Shown in pieces: positions 28,299-36,182 of a DNA stretch of 64,000 bases. The notes under the pieces are model-generated. The model was not told the origin of the DNA, ran no database searches, and saw nothing but the letters and a program-made list of their open reading frames with translations. This stretch comes from CAVUNY01 sp963768585 (GTDB lineage Bacteria > Chloroflexota > Anaerolineae > Anaerolineales > Anaerolineaceae). Where the stretch lies: NCBI GenBank assembly GCA_963768585.1, contig CAVYIF010000016.1, forward strand, positions 248,001 to 312,000, given 5' to 3'. The stretch's first letter is position 1, and the number at the start of each line of letters is the position of its first letter. Position numbers and translations under genes: made by a program.

Positions 28299-28837
28299 GC
28301 CAGGAAAACTTCAAGGATCGCGCCCAAAAGTTTGATAATGAAGCGCTGAGTCAGTTACACGACCAGCTCTACCCGGCTATCTACCGTTATGTGCGCTTCA
28401 GGATCGATGACGATCAGGTCTGTGAAGATATCACCTCTGAGGTTTTCCTGCGGCTTTTAAATGCCCTTCGGCAGAAAGGGCGCAGTATCAAGGATGCCCG
28501 CGCCTGGATGCTGGGTACAGCTTCCAACCTGATTTATGATTATTACCGTGTAAAGTATCGCCGTTCGGTTGAAAACATTGAGGAACATGAAACTTTGGTC
28601 TCTCAACAAAATACCGAGTCGACGATCGAACACCGAGCGACCCTGAGTGAGGTGAGTCAGGCCATTCAGCGCCTGACGCCTGACCAGCAAAATGTGCTGG
28701 CTCTCCGCTTTTCACAGGAGCTCTCCCTGGATGAGACTGCCAAAATTGTTGATAAATCGGTCAACGCAGTCAAGGTTCTACAGTTTCGCGCCCTGGCGGC
28801 CTTACGCAGGTTATTGGCAGAGGATAAGAAAGAATGA
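28295..28837 (+). CDS. ECF-type RNA polymerase sigma factor
   Basis: 180 residues. Region 2 is seen in LYPAIYRYVRFRIDDDQVCEDITSEVFLRLLNAL and the following ARAWMLGTASNLIYDYYR (region 2.4, -10 recognition); region 4 in LTPDQQNVLALRFSQELSLDETAKIVDKSVNAVKVLQFRALAALRRLL, the helix-turn-helix that reads the -35 element. There is no region 1 or 3, typical of ECF sigma factors. The ATG at 28295 is preferred to the upstream GTG (28283). The next gene overlaps its end as ATGA and encodes the likely membrane regulator, a standard sigma/anti-sigma layout. Confidence 0.92.
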   Translation: MSQENFKDRAQKFDNEALSQLHDQLYPAIYRYVRFRIDDDQVCEDITSEVFLRLLNALRQKGRSIKDARAWMLGTASNLIYDYYRVKYRRSVENIEEHETLVSQQNTESTIEHRATLSEVSQAIQRLTPDQQNVLALRFSQELSLDETAKIVDKSVNAVKVLQFRALAALRRLLAEDKKE

Positions 28838-30045
28838 ATGCAGTAAATATTGAGAATTTGTTTGAAGAATGTTTGTCGAGACTCGCCGCTGGAGCCGATC
28901 TGGAAGAAGTGCTTGCTCGTTTTCCTGGCCAGGCTGATGAACTGCGCCCAATGCTGCAGGCTGCAATAAAGCTTCAACAAATTTCCGCCGAAATAAAACC
29001 GCCCCAAACGGCTCAGATGCGCAGCCGGGCGCAATTTCTGACGACGGCTGCCGAGATGGCTCCGTCTCTTCAAAAACGCGGTTTCCGGTTTAGTCTTTTT
29101 CATTTGCGGCTGGCAGCTTCTTCGGCAGTTTTGATTGGAATCCTCGCCGCGATAATGTTGTTAGGAACCGGATTTGCCTCCGCAGATGCGCTGCCGGGAG
29201 ATGTCTTCTACCCGGTAAAAATCATGGTGGAGCAAATGCAGATCAATATGGTCCAGGATCCACCAGCGCGCCTGGAAATGGAAAATATGTACGATGACCG
29301 CCGCCAGGAAGAGGTGTCTCGCCTGACAAAAATGCAGCGCCGTGAGCAGGTGACCTTCAGCGGTTTTCTTAAAAACACCGGTGATGGAAAATGGACGATA
29401 GGCTCGGTAAAATTAATATTCCCCGCCGCTGGTCCCGATCCGTCTGAATTTGAAAATGCCTATGTTGAGATTGTCGGAATGTCTGACAGCCAGGTGGTCG
29501 AAGTGCAAAGCATCAAACTGCGCCGTTTGCAGTGGGATGGCATCTTGCAAAAATTTGACGACCAATCTTGGAGGATCAGCGGCCTCAACATCATGCTTAC
29601 AGATGATACTGAGATCACCGGCGGGCGGCCTCAAATTGGCGCAACGGTGCGGGTCGTCGCCGTCCGGCCCTCGGGTGACCATTATGCTGCACTCGAATTA
29701 TCTGTAAATTCATTGCCTCCTACGGTTGTGAAAATGCTGCCCAACCCGACTCAAACATCCACGAGAGAGAACGCTGAGCCAAGGGAGTTGGGAGAAAATA
29801 ACCAGCCCACTTCAAAACCGAAGGTCGCCTCGCCTACCCCATCGCGCGAAGTTCAACCTACACGAACCAGGGAGAACGAAGAAGAAAACAGGGAAAAATC
29901 AAAGTCCTCACCGACGCCCACAAAAAAGAGCGAAGAATATCATCCTACCCGGACGCCTACCAGAACTCCTCAGGCGACAAAAACACCTACCACAGCTCCT
30001 GATTCTACGCGTACACCTAAAGCTACATCCACACATGATGATTAA
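28834..30045 (+). CDS. Membrane protein with DUF5667/DUF5666-like domains, putative anti-sigma factor
   Basis: 403 residues. The N-terminal ~60 residues (LFEECLSRLAAGADLEEVLARFPGQADELRPMLQAA) match the cytosolic head seen before DUF5667 in Chloroflexota sigma-linked proteins. One transmembrane helix follows at about 90-110. Outside are ALPGDVFYPVKIMVEQMQ (DUF5667 signature), a DUF5666-like beta region and a Thr/Pro/Lys/Glu-rich tail (TPTRTPQATKTPTT). The ATGA overlap with the sigma gene suggests that the head binds the sigma factor and the outer domain senses the envelope. That role is inferred from context. Confidence 0.75.
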   Translation: MNAVNIENLFEECLSRLAAGADLEEVLARFPGQADELRPMLQAAIKLQQISAEIKPPQTAQMRSRAQFLTTAAEMAPSLQKRGFRFSLFHLRLAASSAVLIGILAAIMLLGTGFASADALPGDVFYPVKIMVEQMQINMVQDPPARLEMENMYDDRRQEEVSRLTKMQRREQVTFSGFLKNTGDGKWTIGSVKLIFPAAGPDPSEFENAYVEIVGMSDSQVVEVQSIKLRRLQWDGILQKFDDQSWRISGLNIMLTDDTEITGGRPQIGATVRVVAVRPSGDHYAALELSVNSLPPTVVKMLPNPTQTSTRENAEPRELGENNQPTSKPKVASPTPSREVQPTRTRENEEENREKSKSSPTPTKKSEEYHPTRTPTRTPQATKTPTTAPDSTRTPKATSTHDD

Positions 30046-30070
30046 TCGCGTATAGCAAGCGAATTAAACG

Positions 30071-30107
30071 ACACACCCCGATCAAACAAATCGGGGTGTG
30101 TTTTTTT
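30071..30107 (+). terminator. Intrinsic terminator of the sigma-factor operon
   Basis: A perfect 12-bp stem, ACACACCCCGAT (30071-30082) with 30090-30101, 7-base loop, and a run of seven T residues beginning at the end of the stem. It lies 26 bases after the stop codon and may also serve the convergent HIT gene. Confidence 0.93.
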
Positions 30108-30140
30108 GCTGTTTACCGGCAGCTGTGGGAGAAGATAGAA

Positions 30141-30620
30141 TCACCCCCACTGTTCATGGATGCGCCGGTAGGTTTCGCTTAATTCTTCGGGAAGGATGCG
30201 TGTTTGGCTGATTGACGTCATAAAATTTGTGTCCCCGCTCCAGCGGGGAACGACGTGCATATGAACATGTTCAGCGATACCGGCTCCAGCCGCTGCGCCG
30301 ATATTTGCACCCAGATTAAATGCTTGTGGTTGGTAAACACTGCGCAGAACGATCATGGATTGGTTTACCAATTCGATCATTTCCTGGCGCGCTTCAGGAT
30401 CGAGGTCCTCAATCGTCGAAACATGCGAATAAGGAACCACCATTAAATGTCCGCTGGTGTAGGGGTAGCGATTAAGAATAACAAATGCGTTTTTGGCTCG
30501 CTTGATGACCAAATTTTCCGCATCAAGTTCCTGGGCAGCGGCCAGACAAAAAACACAACCTTGGGGTGGTTCTTGGTTTTGGATGTATTTCATTCTCCAG
30601 GGAGACCAAAGATGATCCAT
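30141..30620 (-). CDS. HIT-family nucleotide hydrolase/phosphorylase
   Basis: 159 residues. The histidine triad is HVHMH (His118, His120, His122) in AEHVHMHVVPRW, with the middle His forming the covalent nucleotidyl intermediate. The opening MDHLWSPWRMKYI and the GCVFC motif (Cys22, Cys25) are typical of the AP4A-phosphorylase-like branch found in many bacteria and actinobacteria. It probably splits dinucleoside polyphosphates or AMP-linked compounds. A TAAAAT box lies 10 bases before the ATG, giving a leader of only a few bases. Transcribed toward the sigma operon. Confidence 0.88.
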   Translation of the reverse strand: MDHLWSPWRMKYIQNQEPPQGCVFCLAAAQELDAENLVIKRAKNAFVILNRYPYTSGHLMVVPYSHVSTIEDLDPEARQEMIELVNQSMIVLRSVYQPQAFNLGANIGAAAGAGIAEHVHMHVVPRWSGDTNFMTSISQTRILPEELSETYRRIHEQWG

Positions 30621-30765
30621 ATAAGTCCCTATTTTATCAGAAAAGGGTAACCAGAGGAACGATTCACTCGAATTGAGGCGCTAAGTTACTTGCATTGGTT
30701 TAAAATATATGGTATATTTGTCGCGTTCCAAACGTGGTGCCCTTACGAGGTGAAGTTTTTGTGTC

Positions 30766-30791
30766 AAATCACTCCTCAGGAGGGATTTTTT
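30766..30791 (+). terminator. Hairpin with T-run in the greA upstream region
   Basis: AAATC-A-CTCC (30766-30775) pairs with GGAG-G-GATTT (30779-30788) with one internal mismatch and a 3-base loop, ending in T residues to 30791. It lies 80 bases before greA, with AT-rich promoter-like sequence (TTTAAAATATATGG) at about 30700-30715. This could be an attenuator in the greA leader or the end of a short non-coding transcript. Confidence 0.5.
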
Positions 30792-30870
30792 GTTCTTAAC
30801 ATCACCGATTAATGGTAAATTGGGGTGAGATAAGTTCCTCAACCACATTTTTGATTAGAAGGATACCAAA

Positions 30871-31323
30871 ATGGCTGTCACATTTCTGACCCGCGATGGT
30901 TACCATAAATTGCAGGAAGAACTGGATAATTTGCGAACCCATAAACGCCAGGAGATTGCAGATCGCCTGCACGATGCAATGGACGGCGGAGAATTGATCG
31001 AGAACGCTGAATATGAAGCCGCTAAAAATGAGCAGGCATTTATGGAAGGTCGCATCAAGGAACTGGAGATTTTGCTGGCTACAGCCCGGGTAATCGAAGA
31101 AGGGAGTATTTCCGCTGATTCGGTACAGGTTGGCTGCACAGTAACCATCCAGGAAGAGGGTGCAGATCCAGAAGTGTACACGATTGTTGGCGCAGCGGAA
31201 GCAGACCCGGCAGCCGGGCGTATCTCAAACGAGTCCCCCTGGGTAAGGCCCTGCTCAATCATAAGGTGGGCGATCGGGTCCAGGTCGATGCCCCGGCGGG
31301 AGCATTCGCGGTCAATATTGTGA
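30871..31323 (+). CDS. greA: Transcription elongation factor GreA, frame broken near its C terminus
   Basis: GreA rescues backtracked RNA polymerase by stimulating transcript cleavage. The N-terminal coiled coil is complete (TRDGYHKLQEELDNL, then DAMDGGELIENAEYEAAKNEQAFMEGRI), with acidic residues at the tip. After GRISNESP the frame shifts: the C run at 31235-31239 lacks one C. With six Cs it reads LGKALLNHKVGDRVQVDAPAGAF and stops at 31334, giving a normal ~154-residue GreA. As it stands, the last ~30 residues are out of frame and the protein runs to 31323. A factor this conserved is unlikely to be a true pseudogene; an indel error is the simplest reading. AAGGA precedes the ATG. Confidence 0.9.
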   Translation: MAVTFLTRDGYHKLQEELDNLRTHKRQEIADRLHDAMDGGELIENAEYEAAKNEQAFMEGRIKELEILLATARVIEEGSISADSVQVGCTVTIQEEGADPEVYTIVGAAEADPAAGRISNESPWVRPCSIIRWAIGSRSMPRREHSRSIL

Positions 31324-31350
31324 AAGTTAACTGATAAAATTTACCAGCCA

Positions 31351-31383
31351 AACCCCGCCCGTCTGATGGGGCGGGGTTTTTTT
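31351..31383 (+). terminator. Intrinsic terminator between greA and lysS
   Basis: A 10-bp stem, AACCCCGCCC (31351-31360) with GGGCGGGGTT (31369-31378), followed by T residues to 31383. The lysS ribosome site (GGAG, 31385-31388) begins directly after the T-run, so no promoter fits between them. Confidence 0.9.
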
Positions 31384-31396
31384 ATGGAGACTCAAA

Positions 31397-32914
31397 ATGG
31401 AACGAAACGATCTGGAACGAATTCGATTGGAGAAAATCGAGCGCATGCGCGCTCGAGGTGTTGAACCCTACCCCACACGGGCTAATCCCACACATACTGC
31501 CCAGCAAGCCCTGGCGGCGTTTGAAGCAGCCGAAGCGGCTGGCAGCAGCGAACCAGTTACTGCCACCCTGGTCGGCCGGCTGCGTGCGATCCGGCCTATG
31601 GGAAAGCTCATATTTGCCCATATCGAAGACGGCAGTGGGCGCATCCAGTTGTTCTTTCGGTTGAACGAACTGGGCGAAGAAAATTTGCGCCAGCTGCGGG
31701 AAGAGTATGACCTGGGTGATTTTATCGAGGCCAGCGGGGTGCTTTTCCGCACTCGCACGACTGAAATCACACTCCAGGTAGCTTCGTTCCGGATGCTGGC
31801 TAAGGCCGTCACGCCGCTGCCGGCTGCCAAAGATGAGATGGTAGATGGACAGGTGATTCGCCATGCCGGGTTGACCGATCCGGAAACGCGCTATCGCCAG
31901 CGCTATGCCGATCTGGCAGTCAACCCGGATGTGCGCGAAGTCTTCCGCACCCGGGCGGCGATTGTGCGCTCGTTGAGGGAATTTCTGGACGATCGCGGAT
32001 TCCTGGAAGTTGAAACCCCGGTTCTGCAGCCGATTTATGGCGGCGCCGCAGCCAAACCGTTCGTAACCCATCACAACCAGCTTCACCAGGATTTATACCT
32101 GCGGATTTCCTTTGAACTGTATCTCAAGAGACTTTTGGTGGGAATGCTCGACCGGGTTTATGAAATCGGGCGCGATTTTCGCAACGAGGGTGTCTCCTAC
32201 AAACATAATCCTGAGTTTACCCAGCTTGAATTCTATTGGGCATACGCCGATTATTTGAAAGTGATGACATTGACCGAGGAAATGATCGTGTCTGTTTGCG
32301 ACAAAGTCCTGGGGTCGCGTACCTTTGTTTATGATGGGCATGAAATCGATGTGACCCCGCCCTGGCGGAGGATTAATCTGCGCCAGGGTTTAATCGATGT
32401 CACCGGGATTGATATCAACCAGTATCCAACAGATGAAAACCTGGGGGACATCATGCGCCAGAAAGGCATTCCTGCCAAACCGGGCCAGGCGCGCGGCAAA
32501 CTGATCGACCAGCTCCTGGGCGATTATCTGGAACCGACCTTTATCCAACCAACATTCCTTTATGATTACCCGCGAGACATCTCACCACTGGCAAAAAGCA
32601 TGCCTGGAGATCCGTCAACCGTGGAGCGGTTTGAAGGTTTTATTGGCGGGATGGAGCTGTGTAATGCCTTTACCGAGCTGAACGACCCTCTGGATCAAGA
32701 ACAGCGTTTTATCGAAATGAGCCAGGATTATGCCGCTGAAGATGAAGAGCGTCACCCGATGGATGAGGACTATCTGCGCGCCATGTCATACGGCATGCCG
32801 CCGAACGGCGGTTTTGGGATGGGAATCGACCGCCTGACCATGCTGCTCACCGATCGCCATACCATCCGTGAGGTGCTGTTGTTCCCGCATTTGCGCGAGC
32901 GTGAAGACGAATAA
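31397..32914 (+). CDS. lysS: Lysyl-tRNA synthetase, class II
   Basis: 505 residues. Charges tRNA(Lys) with lysine. The N-terminal OB-fold anticodon-binding domain covers residues ~60-150 (LVGRLRAIRPMGKLIFAHIEDGSGRIQLF). Class II motif 2 is in EIGRDFRNEGVSYKHNPEFTQLEFYWAY and motif 3 in GMGIDRLTMLLTDRHTIREVLLFP near the C terminus. Motif 1 is the long helix following IVRSLREFLDDRGFLEVETPVLQPIYGGAAAKPFVT. All are intact. Start supported by GGAG 8 bases upstream of the ATG. Transcription must come through the greA terminator or from a promoter within greA. Confidence 0.97.
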   Translation: MERNDLERIRLEKIERMRARGVEPYPTRANPTHTAQQALAAFEAAEAAGSSEPVTATLVGRLRAIRPMGKLIFAHIEDGSGRIQLFFRLNELGEENLRQLREEYDLGDFIEASGVLFRTRTTEITLQVASFRMLAKAVTPLPAAKDEMVDGQVIRHAGLTDPETRYRQRYADLAVNPDVREVFRTRAAIVRSLREFLDDRGFLEVETPVLQPIYGGAAAKPFVTHHNQLHQDLYLRISFELYLKRLLVGMLDRVYEIGRDFRNEGVSYKHNPEFTQLEFYWAYADYLKVMTLTEEMIVSVCDKVLGSRTFVYDGHEIDVTPPWRRINLRQGLIDVTGIDINQYPTDENLGDIMRQKGIPAKPGQARGKLIDQLLGDYLEPTFIQPTFLYDYPRDISPLAKSMPGDPSTVERFEGFIGGMELCNAFTELNDPLDQEQRFIEMSQDYAAEDEERHPMDEDYLRAMSYGMPPNGGFGMGIDRLTMLLTDRHTIREVLLFPHLREREDE

Positions 32915-32916
32915 GA

Positions 32917-32955
32917 GTTCATCGAAGGCGGCACTGAGCGCCGCCTTCGATGAAC
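32917..32955. terminator. Perfect 16-bp inverted repeat after lysS
   Basis: GTTCATCGAAGGCGGC (32917-32932) and its exact complement at 32940-32955 flank a 7-base loop. It starts 2 bases after the lysS stop codon and lacks a T-run. The start codon of the next gene (ATG at 32950) lies in the right arm, so the hairpin could both protect or end the lysS message and hide that start. Confidence 0.6.
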
Positions 32956-33861
32956 CATAGGGGATTACCGGGCATTAGATTGAAGAATATCCTCCTCAGG
33001 TTCAAATCGGGTGTCATCCGCTTATTGACCTATTTGCCGATCAGCGATCGGCTTTATATTCAACTGCGTTATTGGCTGGTGTTTGGCCGCAGACCAGACC
33101 TGGAGCATCCGCGGACCTATACCGAGAAAATCCAATGGTATAAGCTGTATGGTTTAAAACCGGCGTATGCCCTGCTGGCAGATAAATATGCCGCCCGCAG
33201 TTATTTTAAGCGTAAGGCAGGGGAAAACTATTTGCCTAAGTTGTTGGGTATTTATGACCATGTAGAAGATATTCCATTTCACGAATTACCGCAGAAGTTT
33301 GTGCTCAAGGCCACTCACAGCAGCGGGTGGAACATTTTGTGCCATTCTAAAGACCAATTGGATATCCCGCAAACCCGCCGGCGGCTAAAAAAATGGCTTT
33401 CTTCCAATTTTTATTGGATGGGGCGCGAGTCGAATTATCGGCATATCTCACCGCGCATCATTTGTGAAGAGATGCTTCCGTCGCCTCCGGGTGGGCTGCT
33501 GGATTATAAAATAGTATGCTTTGCTGGAGAACCGCAATTTATCGAGGTGGATTTTGACCGATTCACCCACCATACGCGAAATTTCTATGATTTGAATTGG
33601 CAGCGTCTGCCGTTTGAATGCGCTTATCCCTCTCACCCCACAGACTGCGCACGCCCCGCTAAACTTAATGAGATGCTTGCCCTGGCAGAAAACCTGGCAG
33701 CCGGTATTCCCCTGGTACGGGTCGACTTATACCTGGTGGGAGAGCAAATATATATTGGTGAAATGACTTTTACACCGGATAATGGATTTTCGCCTTTTGA
33801 GCCTGCCGAGTGGGACCGGAAAATTGGCAAACGTCTTAATATCCAATCACAGAGTGGATAA
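32950..33861 (+). CDS. TupA-like ATP-grasp protein
   Basis: About 303 residues. The segment HPRTYTEKIQWYKLYGLKPAYALLADKYAARSYF is characteristic of the TupA-like ATP-grasp family, which is associated with teichuronopeptide, polysaccharide and glycan modification clusters; KFVLKATHSSGWNILCH and RVDLYLVGEQIYIGEMTFTPDNGF are further ATP-grasp strands (the last with the Mg-binding Glu). The proposed reaction joins an amino acid to a glycan carboxylate, but it is little studied. The ATG at 32950 sits in the arm of an inverted repeat with no ribosome site; a TTG at 32980 is an alternative. No glycan cluster adjoins directly. Confidence 0.75.
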   Translation: MNHRGLPGIRLKNILLRFKSGVIRLLTYLPISDRLYIQLRYWLVFGRRPDLEHPRTYTEKIQWYKLYGLKPAYALLADKYAARSYFKRKAGENYLPKLLGIYDHVEDIPFHELPQKFVLKATHSSGWNILCHSKDQLDIPQTRRRLKKWLSSNFYWMGRESNYRHISPRIICEEMLPSPPGGLLDYKIVCFAGEPQFIEVDFDRFTHHTRNFYDLNWQRLPFECAYPSHPTDCARPAKLNEMLALAENLAAGIPLVRVDLYLVGEQIYIGEMTFTPDNGFSPFEPAEWDRKIGKRLNIQSQSG

Positions 33862-33996
33862 TCCCTGTTTCAATCCAGGACCCATAAACCCGTGCGAGAA
33901 TTTGTTGTGTCTGCGATAGCCCTTGCTCCAGATTAGAAATACTTTGCTCTTTGGAAAGCATGTAAATATCATCCGTTTAATGCTTGCTTAATCTGG

Positions 33997-34002
33997 TATA
34001 AC
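33997..34002 (+). promoter_or_regulatory. Candidate -10 box for the L-ATC hydrolase-like gene
   Basis: CTGGTATAAC (extended -10, TGG before TATAAC). The leader of about 120 bases contains a small hairpin, ACCTCAA (34040-34046) with TTGAGGT (34050-34056). No clear -35 seen. Confidence 0.4.
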
Positions 34003-34128
34003 ATAACGAGATTCAATCGGGATGAATTGTTTTTGGAGCACCTCAATTATTGAGGTTGGTTTTGTACGAGATTGATGTAACGGCAGCTTATTTAAAGATT
34101 TAGCGTGAAAGGAAGTATTAAAGGTATT

Positions 34129-34872
34129 ATGACATCCGAAAAAAATCAAAATCCCTTTACCCCTGCTCACCACGGCCTGTTGATGGCCTGGATCTCACGG
34201 CAGGTATGCCAACGCGTGGGGCCATTAAAGGGAGAAGCTTTGATCCGCAAGGCCATCCGGCGTTATGGCGAAGAACGCGGCGGGCGTATGGCGCTGCGTG
34301 CCCTGGCGGATAAAAAAGAACTGACGACCTTAACCTTTATGATCTATGGGGAATGGTCGGCTGCACCCGGTGAAGTCGAACAAAAATTAGAGCAGAACAA
34401 CCACAACAATATGCGTTTATTGGTGGAGCGCTGCCCCTGGCAGGTCGCATGGCTGGAAAACGATCTTTTGGATTTCGGCCGGATTTACTGCCAGGAAATC
34501 GATCTGGCCCTCTTGCGAGGGTTTAACCCGGATCTCCACCTGGATGTGGTCAAAACCCAGCCCAATGACCGCCAACCATGTGATTTTATCTTCCATGGAT
34601 CTCCCCTCAGTGTGGCAAATTCAATTGCCCTGACTGTCGGGAAAAAAATGAACCCGGGTAAACGGGCGATTTTGCCGTGGGAGTACCACGTTGGGCACCT
34701 GTATAAATCGTTCAGTGATGTACTTACTGCCGAATTGGGTCTGGTCGGTCGTGAGGCTGCCGAAGCTGCCCTGGTTGAGTTTGCCGATCGTTTTGGTGAA
34801 CGAGCGGCTCAGGTCGTCAGATTTTACCTGCAAACGGACTTTACCTGCCTGCCAGAACCGACTATACTATAG
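34129..34872 (+). CDS. L-2-amino-thiazoline-4-carboxylic acid hydrolase family protein
   Basis: About 247 residues. In Pseudomonas this family opens the thiazoline ring of L-ATC on the way to L-cysteine; most homologues are of unknown function. Family features are the central NNMRLLVERCPWQVAWLEND, then IDLALLRGFNPDLHLDVVKTQPNDRQPCDFIFHG with the conserved Cys-Asp-Phe-x-Phe. The ATG at 34129 with AAAGG upstream is preferred over a GTG at 34105. The following small gene is 13 bases away and has a good ribosome site, so they are probably co-transcribed. Biochemical role here is unproven. Confidence 0.65.
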   Translation: MTSEKNQNPFTPAHHGLLMAWISRQVCQRVGPLKGEALIRKAIRRYGEERGGRMALRALADKKELTTLTFMIYGEWSAAPGEVEQKLEQNNHNNMRLLVERCPWQVAWLENDLLDFGRIYCQEIDLALLRGFNPDLHLDVVKTQPNDRQPCDFIFHGSPLSVANSIALTVGKKMNPGKRAILPWEYHVGHLYKSFSDVLTAELGLVGREAAEAALVEFADRFGERAAQVVRFYLQTDFTCLPEPTIL

Positions 34873-34885
34873 CAGGAGGCGAATC

Positions 34886-35149
34886 ATGGCTATTCATAAT
34901 ACACCAGAAGAACGCCAGATCGTAAAAATACTCGAGAAGCTGGCAAAACCGGAAGCAAAAAGTCAGGAGTGGATTGACCAGATCCGTACCGTAGGCATGT
35001 CGGAAGAATTGGCGGAACAAATTCACGAATATCTGACCGCACCTGCCGAAGGGGAAGTTGGTTTATCAAACCGGGCATTGGTCGCTGTGGAATTTGCGAA
35101 AATGCTCCGCCGCTGGCGTATGGCCAAAGGGGCCAAGAAATTCCATTAA
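34886..35149 (+). CDS. Small conserved-looking cytosolic protein
   Basis: 87 residues, charged and helical by composition (EERQIVKILEKLAKPEAKSQEWIDQIRTVGMSEELAEQIHEYL), no membrane segment or Cys motif. It ends in a basic tail, MLRRWRMAKGAKKFH. AGGAGG (34874-34879) is 6 bases before the ATG. Co-transcribed with the L-ATC hydrolase-like gene by spacing. I do not recognise the family. Confidence 0.6.
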   Translation: MAIHNTPEERQIVKILEKLAKPEAKSQEWIDQIRTVGMSEELAEQIHEYLTAPAEGEVGLSNRALVAVEFAKMLRRWRMAKGAKKFH

Positions 35150-35160
35150 AATTTGATCCG

Positions 35161-35207
35161 ATTAAATACAGTGTGGGACGGCCTGGCCGTCCCACACTGT
35201 ATTTAAT
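35161..35207. terminator. Perfect 23-bp inverted repeat (hairpin) 3' of an operon
   Basis: The arms 35161-35183 and 35185-35207 are exact complements around a single central T. The outer parts are AT-rich (ATTAAATACA), the core is GTGTGGGACGGCC. It lies 11 bases after a stop codon and about 20 bases before the next -10 box. There is no T-run, but the hairpin would be very stable; a termination or RNA-stability role is the likeliest. Confidence 0.65.
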
Positions 35208-35228
35208 CCCCTGGGATTAATCCTATGG

Positions 35229-35234
35229 TATGAT
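35229..35234 (+). promoter_or_regulatory. -10 box of the DMT transporter gene
   Basis: GGTATGAT lies right after the 23-bp inverted repeat. The predicted start is near 35241, followed by AGGCGG (35248-35253) before the ATGs at 35257 and 35263. Confidence 0.4.
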
Positions 35235-35262
35235 TGCACCTAATTTTAGGCGGAATATGCCC

Positions 35263-36129
35263 ATGCGTTTGAAATCCGATTTTATTTTACTGTTAGTCGC
35301 ATTTATTTGGGGCAGCGCTTTTGCCGCCCAACGCGTTGCGGCTGACCATCTTGGCCCATTTATATTTAATGCGCTGCGTTTTTTTGTGGCGGTAATCGTC
35401 CTGCTGCCGATAGCTCGCTTTCGATTGAAAGTTGAACGGGGTATTTTGCCGTGGGTCGTCCTGGCAGGCACCGCGTTGTTCACTGCCAGCGCTCTCCAGC
35501 AGGCGGGTATGCAGTATACCACCGCCGGTAATGCCGGTTTTATCACCGGCCTGTACGTGGTCCTGGTGCCGCTGGTGATGGTAATTTTTTTGCGCCAGCC
35601 GGTTTCTCGGTGGACCTGGGTGGCGGCGCTGATTGCCACCATTGGGACTCTTTTGTTGAGCACCGGCGGCGAACTAAAACTAAACCCGGGAGATTTGCTG
35701 GAGCTGGTTGGTGCAGGGGCGTGGGCGGTGCATGTCCTCCTGGTGGGATGGCTGGCCCGGCGTACGGACGTTTTGTCTTTTGTGATTCTGCAGAACCTGG
35801 TTTCCGCCGTGCTCAATGTAGCCTTTTCCCTGTTCACCGACATTTCAACCCTGCCTGGGCTGCTGCCGGCGGCCTGGGCGGTGTTGTATACCGGTGTTTT
35901 CTCCATTGGTGTAGGGTATGCTTTGCAAGGTATGGGGCAGCGCCACGCCCCGCCTACCGATGCGGCCTTGATTCTCAGCCTTGAAGCAGTCTTTGCGGCC
36001 CTGTTTGGTTTCTTCTTCTTGGATGAACGCTTGCTCCCGATCCAAATTCTGGGCTGCGTCATGATCCTGGCGGCGATTGTCCAGGTACAACTGCGCCTTG
36101 TTTCTGGAGAAACAGTGCTGCCGTCATAA
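35263..36129 (+). CDS. DMT-superfamily (EamA) transporter
   Basis: 288 residues with ten hydrophobic segments in two EamA repeats of five helices. Typical features: FILLLVAFIWGSAFAAQRVAAD at the N terminus, GNAGFITGLYVVLVPLVMVIF in the first repeat and DAALILSLEAVFAALFGFFFLDERLL in the second. EamA transporters export or import small metabolites such as amino acids and nucleobases; the substrate is unknown. The ATG at 35263 is chosen for its 9-base spacing to AGGCGG; 35257 is possible. It sits in the inner membrane and is not in an obvious operon. Confidence 0.9.
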   Translation: MRLKSDFILLLVAFIWGSAFAAQRVAADHLGPFIFNALRFFVAVIVLLPIARFRLKVERGILPWVVLAGTALFTASALQQAGMQYTTAGNAGFITGLYVVLVPLVMVIFLRQPVSRWTWVAALIATIGTLLLSTGGELKLNPGDLLELVGAGAWAVHVLLVGWLARRTDVLSFVILQNLVSAVLNVAFSLFTDISTLPGLLPAAWAVLYTGVFSIGVGYALQGMGQRHAPPTDAALILSLEAVFAALFGFFFLDERLLPIQILGCVMILAAIVQVQLRLVSGETVLPS

Positions 36130-36182
36130 GCCGTTAATTTCACAGGTGCAGGTACGACAATTTGTCTGCCAGAAAGGGTGGT

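Noticed and set aside
30722..30791. Possible riboswitch or small RNA before greA
   Set aside because: Only a promoter-like AT stretch and a terminator hairpin can be seen; no conserved riboswitch core was recognisable, so only the hairpin is listed.
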